This document shows, in pieces, positions 1-7,693 of a stretch of DNA of 38,412 nucleotides. The position numbers and the translations under genes were made by a program. Location of the stretch: assembly GCA_947174015.1 (NCBI GenBank), contig CAMWHJ010000027.1:1-38412 (forward strand), given 5' to 3'. This DNA is from an uncultured Lachnospiraceae bacterium. Its GTDB lineage: Bacteria > Bacillota > Clostridia > Lachnospirales > Lachnospiraceae. Every line of letters begins with the position of its first letter. Position 1 is the stretch's first letter. The notes beneath the pieces are model-generated. The model was not told where the DNA came from. It saw nothing but the letters and a program-made list of their open reading frames with translations, and searched no databases.

Positions 1-53
1 CCACTTTTTCTTACGGTCTGTGCAGTAAATGCACAGACCTACTGAACAGTTAC
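1..53 (+). repeat. Dispersed hairpin repeat, copy 1 (left-truncated by window edge)
   Basis: This is the right-hand part of a repeat that recurs at 30672-30728, 32592-32724 and 38318-38412. It holds a perfect 10-bp hairpin at 15-39 (GGTCTGTGCA pairs with TGCACAGACC around GTAAA) and ends in GAACAGTTAC. The end is the inverted complement of the GTAACTATTC that begins the full-length copy. The element looks non-coding. Confidence 0.85.
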
Positions 54-169
54 TACTTTTTCTAATTTTCTATGTTCCATCGACAACCTTAATGCTATAT
101 TATTCTTCTCCATAAATGAGCGGTGCCCTCATCCGTACCGCACAGTCTTGTATAAAACAGTTACATTTT

Positions 170-808
170 TTATAAATCCATGCTGTTAAGAATTCTTTTT
201 AGTCTTTCCGCCGCTTTTCTTGGTTCACTATCTGCCATAATGGCAGAGATCACTGCAATGCCGGCAATTCCGGTATCTCTCAACAAATCTGCATTGTCTT
301 CCTTTACCCCTCCGATAGCCACCACAGGCAGATTTATTTTTTGACAAATCTCTTTCAGGGTATCTAAAGAGGTGGTCACTGCATCCTTTTTGGTGTCTGT
401 CGCAAAGACAGCACCCACGCCCAAATAATCCGCCCCCTCTTTCTTCGCTTGACAAGCCTCTGTTAAACTATGGGCAGAGCAGCCGATAATCTTCTTATCT
501 CCCAGCAGTCTTCTTGCCTCTGCCACCGGCATATCCTGCAGCCCTAAATGGACTCCCTCCGCATCCGCTGCCAGACAAATGTCGATTCTGTCATTTATAA
601 TAAGCGGAATATTATATTTTTTAGTAATTGCTTTTATGCGTTTTGCTGTTTGTAAAAATTCTCTGGTGCTGCATTTTTTCTCCCGCAGCTGTACCACAGA
701 ACAGCCTCCCTGAATGGCATGCTCTACAACCTGATAAAAATTCCTTTCACCGATACATCCCTGATCTGTACACAGGTACAGGGAATAATCTGTTTGTACT
801 TTTTCCAT
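170..808 (-). CDS. thiE: Thiamine-phosphate synthase ThiE
   Basis: ThiE joins the pyrimidine (HMP-PP) and thiazole phosphate halves to make thiamine phosphate in the cytoplasm. The 212 residues are a normal length for this TIM-barrel family. Motifs run in the expected order: QLREK (40-44), INDR (71-74), GVHLGLQD (85-92), GCSAHS (109-114), a GVGAVFATDTK phosphate and metal loop (130-140), AIGG (164-167) and a C-terminal GIAVISAI strand. The ATG at 808 has purine-rich GGAG/GAAAGG signals upstream. No other thiamine gene lies in the window, so ThiE either stands alone or works with genes elsewhere. It sits just downstream of the tRNA cluster terminator and reads in the same direction. Confidence 0.95.
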   Translation of the reverse strand: MEKVQTDYSLYLCTDQGCIGERNFYQVVEHAIQGGCSVVQLREKKCSTREFLQTAKRIKAITKKYNIPLIINDRIDICLAADAEGVHLGLQDMPVAEARRLLGDKKIIGCSAHSLTEACQAKKEGADYLGVGAVFATDTKKDAVTTSLDTLKEICQKINLPVVAIGGVKEDNADLLRDTGIAGIAVISAIMADSEPRKAAERLKRILNSMDL

Positions 809-847
809 ATGAAATACCTTTCGTCTCCTATCTTGAAACTTATATGC

Positions 848-886
848 AAAAAAACGGAAACCTTTACATCAAAAGATTTCCGTTTC
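848..886 (-). terminator. Rho-independent terminator of the tRNA cluster
   Basis: On the minus strand AAACGGAAA...TTTCCGTTT forms a stem followed by a run of T residues. It lies directly downstream of the last tRNA-Gly and upstream of thiE, so it probably ends the tRNA transcript. Confidence 0.75.
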
Positions 887-893
887 CAATAAG

Positions 894-966
894 AGCGATA
901 GACGGGACTCGAACCCGCGACCCCAACCTTGGCAAGGTTGTACTCCACCAACTGAGCCACTATCGC
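894..966 (-). tRNA. tRNA-Gly (anticodon GCC)
   Basis: On the minus strand the sequence folds as a full cloverleaf. The acceptor is GCGATAG pairing with CTATCGC, the T-arm has GGGTTCGAGTCCC, and the anticodon loop reads CTTGCCAA with anticodon GCC. The discriminator is U, as usual for tRNA-Gly. CCA is not encoded. It is the last member of a three-tRNA run on the minus strand. Confidence 0.96.
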
Positions 967-970
967 ATAA

Positions 971-1041
971 AGCGGGTGATGGGAATCGAACCCACGTATC
1001 TAGCTTGGAAGGCTAGTGTTCTACCATTGAACTACACCCGC
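971..1041 (-). tRNA. tRNA-Gly (anticodon UCC)
   Basis: On the minus strand GCGGGTG pairs with CACCCGC in the acceptor stem, the T-arm has GGGTTCGATTCCC, and the anticodon loop CTTCCAA gives anticodon UCC. It lies four bases from tRNA-Gly(GCC), so the two are surely cotranscribed. CCA is not encoded. Confidence 0.96.
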
Positions 1042-1205
1042 ATATTTTCTATTTATCATACGAACATTTAATATATTAACATGGCGTTTCGAAAAAGTCA
1101 AGAATTATTTTTTCTTTTTTAATTCTTATCTCAATCTGCTCCAAACAACCATCATTATATCACAAAATTCATAGTAAATCAAGATTTAAGTTTTTCCAAT
1201 GCAAA

Positions 1206-1278
<73 letters not shown>

Positions 1279-1388
1279 ATATATATTTTTTATGTTGCAA
1301 TTCAAAAATTTCAACCAACTTTTTCACCGCCAATAACATTATCTCCTTATCAGCGACTATCCCAGTATATATCAGCTCATGTAATTTG

Positions 1389-1634
1389 TCAACCATTTTT
1401 TGCATATGTAGCCTTTTTTCCTTCCTTATGAAGTAAATTCTTTATAATATAAAACGTGATACCACATATGCATCCCACGAAAATATATACACTAAATATT
1501 TCCATTTGTACCTTCGCCCTTATCTCCAAATAATTCCAGCTAAGTGCCATCTTATTATATATGCGTGCTATCATCCAATTTTGCAGAATTCTTGTTACGT
1601 TTATATAATTCCTGCAAATCCGCCTAAGATGCAA
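1389..1634 (-). pseudogene. Possible decayed small membrane protein gene
   Basis: I do not recognise this. The open frame reads through a hydrophobic helix (MEIFSVYIFVGCICGITFY) and a basic tail. It has no good start: its first possible start is a TTG without a ribosome binding site. Just upstream a different frame begins ATG at 1652 after a GGTGAT and encodes MKLMKYCILGGFAGII, then stops. The two pieces together look like the head and body of one small membrane protein separated by a frameshift, but this is inference. The rest of the 1279-1726 interval shows no other gene. Confidence 0.25.
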
Positions 1635-1726
1635 TATTTCATTAACTTCATCTTATCACCTCATCATAAAACCTAATTTTTATCGCCCGACATTTTTCGA
1701 CAGCCGTTTTTCGTCTTACTGTTACG

Positions 1727-2143
1727 CTAAAACATCAAGAATCCCACTGCCACCCCCAGCACAAATCCGGCTGCCACCTGTAAAGGTGTATGTCCTAAAA
1801 TCTCTTTCACATTCTGTACATTCAGCTTTCCGGTGCGGTTAATATTATTGATAATCTCATTCAAAGTCTGCCCCATATGCCCCACTGCCCTTCTCACATT
1901 CACCGCATCATACATTACCACAAGAGAAAGCACCACCCCCAGTGCAAAAATAGAAGACTCCATCCCCTCCACTCTGCCAATCATTGTAGTGGCGGCAATC
2001 ACAAAAGAAGTATGGGAACTGGGCATACCACCGGAAGCCGTTACCAGTGACCAGTCTATTGTCTTATTCTCCACAAAAGAAATGATCAGTTTCAATACCT
2101 GTGCAATGAACCATGCCACTGCCGCTGCAACTATAATTTTCAT
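1727..2143 (-). CDS. Divergent PAP2 / DUF212 family membrane protein (YuiD-like)
   Basis: This is a 138-residue membrane protein of the DUF212 family, distantly related to PAP2 acid phosphatases. It has four to five hydrophobic helices. The family hallmark SGGMPSSHTSFV, which carries the PAP2-like Ser-His pair, is followed by YDAVNVRRAVGHM and by a late GHTPLQVAAGFVLG motif. The function of the family is not settled; a lipid-phosphate role is plausible by homology. I chose the ATG at 2143 because AAAGGAG sits six bases upstream; a longer frame from 2167 would have to start inside that site. It reads the same way as murD2 upstream, 75 bp away across a small inverted repeat. Confidence 0.85.
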   Translation of the reverse strand: MKIIVAAAVAWFIAQVLKLIISFVENKTIDWSLVTASGGMPSSHTSFVIAATTMIGRVEGMESSIFALGVVLSLVVMYDAVNVRRAVGHMGQTLNEIINNINRTGKLNVQNVKEILGHTPLQVAAGFVLGVAVGFLMF

Positions 2144-2171
2144 ATATTTCTCCTTTCCCCACAACATAATT

Positions 2172-2197
2172 GTAACTGTTCAACACCTCACAGTTAC
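2172..2197. repeat. Short inverted repeat related to the dispersed element ends
   Basis: GTAACTGT and ACAGTTAC are perfect 8-bp arms around a 10-base loop. The same design (GTAACTAT / ATAGTTAC) opens the dispersed repeat at 32592 and 38318, so this may be a remnant or minimal form of it. It lies between murD2 and the DUF212 gene. Confidence 0.6.
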
Positions 2198-2218
2198 ACC
2201 GGATTTCTATTTCCGTTC

Positions 2219-3562
2219 CTAATGATACTGCTCATGAACCAGTGCGGCAAAAGCTTCTCCCCTTGCTTCAAAATTTTTAAAAATTCCATAGCTGGCAGCC
2301 GCCGGTGACAGGACACAACTGTGACCTGCTCTGGTTACCTGCTTGGCAAGGTTTACTGCCTCCTCTAAATGGGATACTAAATGCAGCCGCTCCCGATTCT
2401 GAAATTTTGGATACCCTGCCTGAATCTCCTGAAATATCCTCTGTCCCGTTGCTTCCATCAATATAATATGGGGGACGGGATGGCGACTCAGAAATTCTAT
2501 CAGTTCTCCATAATCAATTCCCCTGTCCATGCCGCCAATCACCACGGTATCCGTATCGTTCAAGCTTGTCAGTGCCTGTATGGTGGTGTCACAGATGGTA
2601 GAAATGGAATCATCATAATATTTTACACCTGCCACAGTGCCAATATACTGGAGTCTATGCGGCAGCGGTTCATATGTCTTCAATGCCTGTGAAACTCCCT
2701 CGTCCCCAATACCAAAGGCTTTTGCACAAACATAGGCAACACCGATATCATAATAATTATGTATCCCAATCAGAGGAATCTCCTCTGTAGGAATATGATA
2801 AGTACGGTTTTCATAAGTGATGAAATCCTGATAAATGATCAATTCCGCACCGCTTCCCTCATAACCTGCTGAAATAATTTTAGCTTTACAGGCTCCATCC
2901 TTTGGCAATATATCCACATTGCAAATAAGAGTATCCCCTGCCTGCTGATTCTGGTAAATCTTTTCTTTGGCTGCCACATATTTTTCCATGGTACCATAAT
3001 GATCTAAATGCTCCTCATGAATATTCATAAGTACCGCCCATTTGGGAGACACTGTCATATATTCTAACTGATGGGAAGACATTTCAAAGCAGACAATGGA
3101 ATTTTCTGTTACCTCCTCTGCAATGTCAAAGGCAGGAATCCCGATATTTCCGGCTAAAATGCAATCCTTTTGATTTTCTTTTAAAATATGATACAAAAGA
3201 GTTGTAGTCGTGCTTTTTCCCTTTGTGCCGGTAATCCCCACAATCTGTTCCCGAAACCGTTGAAAGAAAAGTTCCGTCTGAGAGGCAATTTTGCAGGTAT
3301 AAGTACTGATATCCTGCTCTAATACAATACCGGGACTTTTCATAATCAAATCATAATCATTTAAAGTTTTCTGGTAGTTCTCCCCCACCAGAATCTGAAC
3401 ATTCTCCGGCAAATCATAAGTCACAGGATTCAAATCTGCTATGGTGAGGCTTTCGTAGCCCCCCACCTTTTGCATCATATGATAGGTAGACTTTCCCTCT
3501 CTGCCAAAGCCTAAAATCAGCACTTTTTTATTTTTAATATATTTTTCTATGGTTTTTAACAT
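2219..3562 (-). CDS. murD2: UDP-MurNAc-L-alanine:L-glutamate ligase, MurD2 type (MurD family)
   Basis: This Mur ligase of 447 residues has the ATP P-loop GTKGKST (112-118), the central NIHEEHLDHYG motif (180-190), PHRLQY (301-306) and a C-terminal GGMDRGIDY. The fold is clearly MurD. In classical MurD the glutamate-binding strand reads DSKATN; here it is DDSISTICDT (317-326), with isoleucine in place of the conserved lysine that contacts D-Glu. Together with the adjacent murL this points to MurD2, which adds L-Glu instead of D-Glu to UDP-MurNAc-L-Ala. It starts at ATG 3562 after a GGGAGG site, 24 bp downstream of murL, so the two form an operon. An ordinary MurD specificity cannot be fully excluded from sequence alone. 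Confidence 0.82.
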   Translation of the reverse strand: MLKTIEKYIKNKKVLILGFGREGKSTYHMMQKVGGYESLTIADLNPVTYDLPENVQILVGENYQKTLNDYDLIMKSPGIVLEQDISTYTCKIASQTELFFQRFREQIVGITGTKGKSTTTTLLYHILKENQKDCILAGNIGIPAFDIAEEVTENSIVCFEMSSHQLEYMTVSPKWAVLMNIHEEHLDHYGTMEKYVAAKEKIYQNQQAGDTLICNVDILPKDGACKAKIISAGYEGSGAELIIYQDFITYENRTYHIPTEEIPLIGIHNYYDIGVAYVCAKAFGIGDEGVSQALKTYEPLPHRLQYIGTVAGVKYYDDSISTICDTTIQALTSLNDTDTVVIGGMDRGIDYGELIEFLSRHPVPHIILMEATGQRIFQEIQAGYPKFQNRERLHLVSHLEEAVNLAKQVTRAGHSCVLSPAAASYGIFKNFEARGEAFAALVHEQYH

Positions 3563-3586
3563 ATTGATTGCCTCCCAGCAAATACC

Positions 3587-4957
3587 CTACAATTCATAAC
3601 ACTTTTCCTTAAGAATTTCATCAAATTCCTTTGGCAGCAAATGTTCCTTATCATAAAAGTTATAGTATTCGTCTTCTTTTCCCTTGTTCTGTTCGTAAAG
3701 CCCTTCTGTTTTATAATAGGATAACAGTTTGGGCAATGTTTTCCCCTCTTTTTCCAGATTTTCAATGGTAAGGCAAATGGCAGTGTTAATCTCATCCCGG
3801 CTGCCCACACATTCAAAGGGTTTTTCCGGGGACAAACCAATCAACTGCTTCATGGTATCCAACATGGTACTATCATTCATCATATCCGCACCAAAAATCT
3901 CTGTCAGCCGCTGCTGACTTAAGAATGGGGAAAGAATCAAGAATACAAAGAGACATTTTGGACAGTGACCGCACCAGATATCCTGCTTACTCCCCACATT
4001 ACAGCTTCGGAAAATATCGTGATATTCCTTGACCTTGGAAAATTCTCTGGCAATCTGAAATTCACTGAGAGGACGCAGCATACTAAAATAATAGGTCCCA
4101 CTCTTAATATATTCTTCTTCATAGCTATGGAAGTCACGCTCAAATTTAAAGCTTTTGGAATACTGATGATTGACTGTGCTGCCTGCCACCGTACTCTCAT
4201 TGGCACTGGATTCGTTGGACAACACAATGTATCTCAAATCATTCATGTAGGCTGCAATGGTGGCAGAAAATGCCACAATGGCAGAAAAAGGAGTATGCCC
4301 GTTTAAAAATCCCTGCTGATTCAGTTCTATCATCCGACGATCCAAGGTACGCTTTACTGCAATGACCTTTTCCATGGAATACCCGCCTGCCTTCACAGTA
4401 TTCAGGGTAGCACCGCGAGGGTTGATAATATAGCAGTAATTACTGTCTTTCTGTTCTTCTAAAAGACTCAAAGTGACTGCTGAATCCTTGCCACCGCCAA
4501 TGGGCACCATGCAGCCCTTTAAGCCTTCCTTGGTGATATAATTCCCCTTGGGCACCGTTCCCTCAGACACCAATTCCATAAAACTGTCCTGTTCTTCTGT
4601 AATGTGATTTGTGTAATAAAATTCCCCCAGTCCATAGTAGTATAACTCTTTCCACCAGGCAATCTGTGTTTCTTTCAAAGCTCCAGCCTGCACTCGTACT
4701 TTTGGGGCACAGGTGATTTTCCAATAACTCACCAATTCTACCATGCCCAAAGAAAATACCATTGTCTCAAACAATGCATTGTCTTTGGAAAGCTCTCCCA
4801 TACGAGAGTGCTTTGGAAATTCCCAATAGGGAGTAAACTGAGACAGCCCCGGAATTTCAAACTCATAGGTAATACGGACTTTTTCTGGTGTTTCTTCTAT
4901 ATAATAGGACTTATAAATAAATTCCCGATAGGTTGTACGTAATTCTTCGTAATTCAT
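3587..4957 (-). CDS. murL: UDP-MurNAc-L-Ala-L-Glu epimerase MurL
   Basis: MurL inverts the terminal L-glutamate of UDP-MurNAc-L-Ala-L-Glu to D-glutamate in an ATP-using (AMP-forming) reaction, as characterised in Xanthomonas. The 456 residues show the PP-loop GGGKDS (154-159), the SNESSANES segment (247-255) and a CGHCPKC cysteine cluster (329-335), all typical of this family. The ATG at 4957 has an AAGGAG site at good spacing and a strong promoter at 5002-5030. The gene is first in a murL-murD2 operon. With murD2 it supplies D-Glu in the cell wall precursor without needing free D-glutamate. No murI is seen in the window, but the window is too small to say it is absent from the genome. Confidence 0.88.
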   Translation of the reverse strand: MNYEELRTTYREFIYKSYYIEETPEKVRITYEFEIPGLSQFTPYWEFPKHSRMGELSKDNALFETMVFSLGMVELVSYWKITCAPKVRVQAGALKETQIAWWKELYYYGLGEFYYTNHITEEQDSFMELVSEGTVPKGNYITKEGLKGCMVPIGGGKDSAVTLSLLEEQKDSNYCYIINPRGATLNTVKAGGYSMEKVIAVKRTLDRRMIELNQQGFLNGHTPFSAIVAFSATIAAYMNDLRYIVLSNESSANESTVAGSTVNHQYSKSFKFERDFHSYEEEYIKSGTYYFSMLRPLSEFQIAREFSKVKEYHDIFRSCNVGSKQDIWCGHCPKCLFVFLILSPFLSQQRLTEIFGADMMNDSTMLDTMKQLIGLSPEKPFECVGSRDEINTAICLTIENLEKEGKTLPKLLSYYKTEGLYEQNKGKEDEYYNFYDKEHLLPKEFDEILKEKCYEL

Positions 4958-5001
4958 CTGGAAACTCCTTTCCGGTATATATAAGATTCTCTAACTGTTC
5001 C

Positions 5002-5030
5002 ATTATAATTTATATGTGCGGACTTTGCAA
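5002..5030 (-). promoter_or_regulatory. Promoter of murL-murD2
   Basis: On the minus strand TTGCAA and TATAAT are separated by exactly 17 bases, ending about 45 bases upstream of the murL start. This is a near-consensus sigma-A promoter. Confidence 0.7.
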
Positions 5031-5086
5031 GAGAGTACCAGTGAAATCTCCATATTCCCAATTCCCCTGTGGTATTGTTCTGATTT

Positions 5087-5674
5087 TTATTTATCTATGA
5101 TTGCTTTGCCTATATTGGGCTTAATGAGGCTTTCCATTGCATATTCCCAAAGCTTTGGAGCACCCTTTTCTATATTTGCGTTCCTGCCTAGAATCTGAGA
5201 CAATTGTACCTGATGCTCTTCCCATGCCTTTCCATCACTCTTATGATTCAGTAGAATGGGCTGTATCCTATCTAATGCATTGGCAAAATTTGCTTCCGGT
5301 GTTTCATTTTCCTCAAATTCTTCCCACAATTCCCAGAGCTTTTCTGCCTGATCCTCGGGCAGAAGATGGAAAATTCTCTCTGCTGCCTTTTCTTCTCTTT
5401 CACGCTTGCTCTTATTGCCCTCTGTATCATAGGCATAGGTATCTCCTGCATCAATTTCCACCAAATCATGAATCAATACCATGGAAATCACATGAAGTAC
5501 ATCCACCTGCTCTTTGGCATATTCTGACAAAAATACTGCCATCATCGCCAAATGCCATGAATGTTCTGCATCATTTTCCTTTCGGATACCGTCTGTCAAA
5601 TATGATTGTCTTTGTATCTGTTTCAGCTTATCTACCTCTGCGATAAACTCCATCTGCTGCTGCAATCGTTCCAT
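5087..5674 (-). CDS. HD-domain hydrolase (YfbR/HDDC2-like)
   Basis: This is a metal-dependent HD phosphohydrolase of 195 residues. The metal-binding pattern is visible as ENDAEHSWHL, then VLIHDLVEIDAGDTYAYD, then a downstream NALDRIQP. Family members such as YfbR are nucleoside 5'-monophosphatases, but the substrate here is unknown. The reading frame stays open to 5920, but I place the start at ATG 5674: AAGGAG stands six bases upstream and the family normally begins close to this MERLQQQMEFI sequence. The extra upstream segment is listed separately. Confidence 0.87.
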   Translation of the reverse strand: MERLQQQMEFIAEVDKLKQIQRQSYLTDGIRKENDAEHSWHLAMMAVFLSEYAKEQVDVLHVISMVLIHDLVEIDAGDTYAYDTEGNKSKREREEKAAERIFHLLPEDQAEKLWELWEEFEENETPEANFANALDRIQPILLNHKSDGKAWEEHQVQLSQILGRNANIEKGAPKLWEYAMESLIKPNIGKAIIDK

Positions 5675-5920
5675 CTTTTTCTCCTTCTCTACCATGCCAA
5701 AACATATAAATCTATCCTCTTGGCTCATTCTCTCAGCCTTCAGTGATAATTCCTGCAATGCATAAATTAAAGTACCTATACAATTTTTATTTTGTGGCAT
5801 ATTGATCAAATCAACCATCACAGGAATTGCCTCATTGCACTTCCACCCATAAGAACACAAATATATTTTAAGGCTTGGCATACTGCCAAGCCCCAAAAGC
5901 AAAAAAGTTAAGATTATCAA
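5675..5920 (-). other. In-frame upstream extension, possible HEAT-like gene fragment
   Basis: The HD gene frame is open for 82 more codons upstream. The segment AIPVMVDLINMPQNKNCIG and the following TLIYALQEL resemble one repeat of a HEAT-type helical protein. There is no good start codon or ribosome site at its beginning. It may be the tail of a truncated neighbour that has fused in frame with the HD gene, or chance. Certainty is low. Confidence 0.3.
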
Positions 5921-5936
5921 TATGCATATTGAAATT

Positions 5937-6017
5937 TTACTTTTTTGCTTTTAATGAATAAAACATTGAAATACTTGCAAAGCAAAATGCTGCAAAAATG
6001 CACATCCATACTTCCAT
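5937..6017 (-). CDS. Candidate 26-residue membrane microprotein
   Basis: ATG at 6017 is preceded by AAAGAGGTG at good spacing and opens a 26-codon frame, MEVWMCIFAAFCFASISMFY followed by SLKAKK. It is one hydrophobic helix with a basic C-terminal tail, the form of many small bacterial membrane proteins. It is too short to assign a function. It lies between the DUF1801 gene and the HEAT-like fragment, reading the same way. Support is the ribosome site and the composition only. Confidence 0.45.
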   Translation of the reverse strand: MEVWMCIFAAFCFASISMFYSLKAKK

Positions 6018-6042
6018 AAAATTCACCTCTTTAAATTAGAAT

Positions 6043-6375
6043 TTATTGTTCTAAAGTTTCTGCAAACATCTGTTTTAAAATATCAGATGGTATATCCTGC
6101 TTCAAATAGATTTGTAACATTCCTTTTGGAGTAATTTTATAACCTGCCAGTTCTTCTTTGTGTGAAATGACTGCTTGTGCTTCAATGTTGATATGGTCTT
6201 TAAATGCTATCAGTCGCACGAAAGATTTACCAACATAATAGCTCGGCAATTTTGCCCACAATTCTTCCTCAAGTTCACAGGAAACGCTATCAAAAATCAT
6301 CTGTCTTAAGTTATTGAACATATCAATAATCTCCGCAGGATATTTTTCTATATATTTTTTTACTTGTTCATTCAT
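6043..6375 (-). CDS. DUF1801 domain protein (YdhG-like)
   Basis: The 110 residues match the DUF1801 family, whose fold resembles frataxin; some members are called iron chaperones. Seen here are LWAKLPSYYVGKSFVRL, IEAQAV, and the closing ELAGYKITPKGMLQIYL motif. Length is normal for short members. It is cytoplasmic, with no signal or membrane segment. Its role in this organism is unknown. The gene reads with the upstream NUDIX gene, 60 bp away, and may be cotranscribed with it. Confidence 0.85.
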   Translation of the reverse strand: MNEQVKKYIEKYPAEIIDMFNNLRQMIFDSVSCELEEELWAKLPSYYVGKSFVRLIAFKDHINIEAQAVISHKEELAGYKITPKGMLQIYLKQDIPSDILKQMFAETLEQ

Positions 6376-6435
6376 TAAGAATCACTTCCTCAAATACCGT
6401 TTTTTCTGTTTCTCTACAAACCAGAATTTATCTGG

Positions 6436-6912
6436 TTACTCATATTCCGCTCGGATGACAAGCTGTTTTGGAAGATCGAAGATGCTTGTTTTTAGGAAAA
6501 TTGGATAGAAGTATTCTTCCGCCAAACGGTCAAACGCAAGCCACTCAAAATCGTGTATATGCTGACCTTCATGAAGTGTAAACCGTTCGCCTTTCTCCAG
6601 TAAGCCAGTATTGGAAATATCCATCAAGAAATAAATACAAATTTCATGATAATTGAGCTTATCGACATCTTCCGTGAAAAAAGCCTGATTCAGCCACAGC
6701 GGGCGAACAATGTGTGGTGTAATATTAAGTTCTTCTTCCACTTCTCTGACAACTGCATGTTCTGCTGTTTCGCCCATTTGAACTCTGCCGCCGGGCAAAT
6801 AATAATAGGGAGAACGTTCATCGTGCATTGCCAAAATTTTGTTATTATAAATGATAATAGCACAGACCCTATAATTAAATTTGTCACCGCCTGATACATA
6901 GGTAATATCCAT
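6436..6912 (-). CDS. NUDIX hydrolase
   Basis: The NUDIX box is complete: GGRVQMGETAEHAVVREVEE matches GX5EX7REUXEE, with Asn in place of the usual last Gly. These enzymes hydrolyse nucleoside diphosphates linked to other groups; the substrate cannot be read from the sequence. I chose ATG 6912 (MDITYVSGGD) because GGAG lies ten bases upstream; a longer frame begins at 6951 without a ribosome site. The protein is 158 residues and cytoplasmic. It marks the left border of ordinary genes before the accessory island. Confidence 0.9.
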   Translation of the reverse strand: MDITYVSGGDKFNYRVCAIIIYNNKILAMHDERSPYYYLPGGRVQMGETAEHAVVREVEEELNITPHIVRPLWLNQAFFTEDVDKLNYHEICIYFLMDISNTGLLEKGERFTLHEGQHIHDFEWLAFDRLAEEYFYPIFLKTSIFDLPKQLVIRAEYE

Positions 6913-7199
6913 GATTATAAATCTCCAAAATCCCGATTGTGATGGTTTCATTTTAGCAGATGACTTTAGGTGTTACAAGGGAATATTAAAAACTTTGGCA
7001 AGTAGCATAAATGCTAAGTTTTTTGACAAAAGTTCACCGTTACATATTATATCGGGTTATATCGTTTTGATATCTTCCCTGACTACTGATAAGGGAAAAG
7101 TCAAGGGAAAGATGACACTGTAACATAATATAACATTTTATGGATGGCAGCCCGAACGAAAGATATGCTTGAATATTATAATTGCGGAGGACAAATGCT
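6913..7199. other. Non-coding stretch with att-like core
   Basis: No gene is seen. At 7101-7114 TCAAGGGAAAGATG matches 13 of 14 bases of the sequence just after the integrase gene (16212-16225). A small hairpin (TAGCAT / ATGCTA) lies near 7000. This could be the left end of the integrated island. Confidence 0.35.
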
Positions 7200-7436
7200 A
7201 TGAATTATGTAAACGCTTATTATAATCCTAAACATAACTGTATTGATATTACTCATTTCGATGGCTACATTCTTCAGATTGACTGTGCCAAGGCAGAAGA
7301 AAATCTCAAAACTACACCAAACTCACAAGGACTGCTTAATGCTCTGGCTATCGACGATCCGCTTGAATATGCCCGGTTAGTGCTGAATGATGAAATGGCT
7401 GACTGGGTGTGGGCGGTGGATAATTTAAATATGTAA
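7200..7436 (+). CDS. Small DUF6061-like protein
   Basis: This is a 78-residue protein starting at ATG 7200 behind a GCGGAGG site. The frame is also open from a TTG at 7182, but that codon overlaps the ribosome site. It begins MNYVNAYYNPKHNCIDITHF and contains DDPLEYARLVLN, a pattern I associate with the short DUF6061 proteins found near mobile elements. No catalytic motif is visible and the function is unknown. It is the only plus-strand gene at the left end of the island and is followed by its own terminator. Confidence 0.65.
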   Translation: MNYVNAYYNPKHNCIDITHFDGYILQIDCAKAEENLKTTPNSQGLLNALAIDDPLEYARLVLNDEMADWVWAVDNLNM

Positions 7437-7454
7437 ATTAAATAATGGATAAGC

Positions 7455-7490
7455 AAATCCGGCTATCAGTGATTGACAATCGGATTTTTC
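7455..7490 (+). terminator. Terminator after the DUF6061-like gene
   Basis: AAATCCG pairs with CGGATTT across a 19-base loop and is followed by TTTC, 18 bases after the stop codon of the plus-strand gene. Confidence 0.6.
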
Positions 7491-7500
7491 TATTTTATCC

Positions 7501-7627
7501 AAGCTCGGCAAGTTCAACTTGTGACTTAAATTATTTTATTTAAGTTTTGTTGTAAAATCACCGCTTTTTTACTTCAATTACATAATTTATTCTGGGTTAC
7601 TGATTTTTTGTTGCCAAAATGTTGCCA
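7501..7627. repeat. 127-bp imperfect direct repeat, copy A
   Basis: This matches 12514-12640 at about 111 of 127 positions in the same orientation. On the minus strand both copies keep an open peptide WQHFGNKKSV(T/S)QNKLCN, which resembles the C-terminal tail of a phage-type integrase; in copy A it ends there with TGA. It is probably an integrase tail left by an earlier element. Confidence 0.75.
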
Positions 7628-7693
7628 TACAAATCATACAATATTCCTCTACATGAATCAATTATTTTCAACCGTTCACCACAAATTTTTTAT

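Noticed and set aside
628-1071. Plus-strand 147-residue open frame over the thiE start and tRNA region
   Set aside because: It runs through two tRNA genes and the thiE start region on the opposite strand. The peptide has no family pattern and no ribosome site.
3556-3840. 94-residue open frame overlapping the end of murL
   Set aside because: It shares the strand with murL in another frame and has no family match; murL reads cleanly through it.
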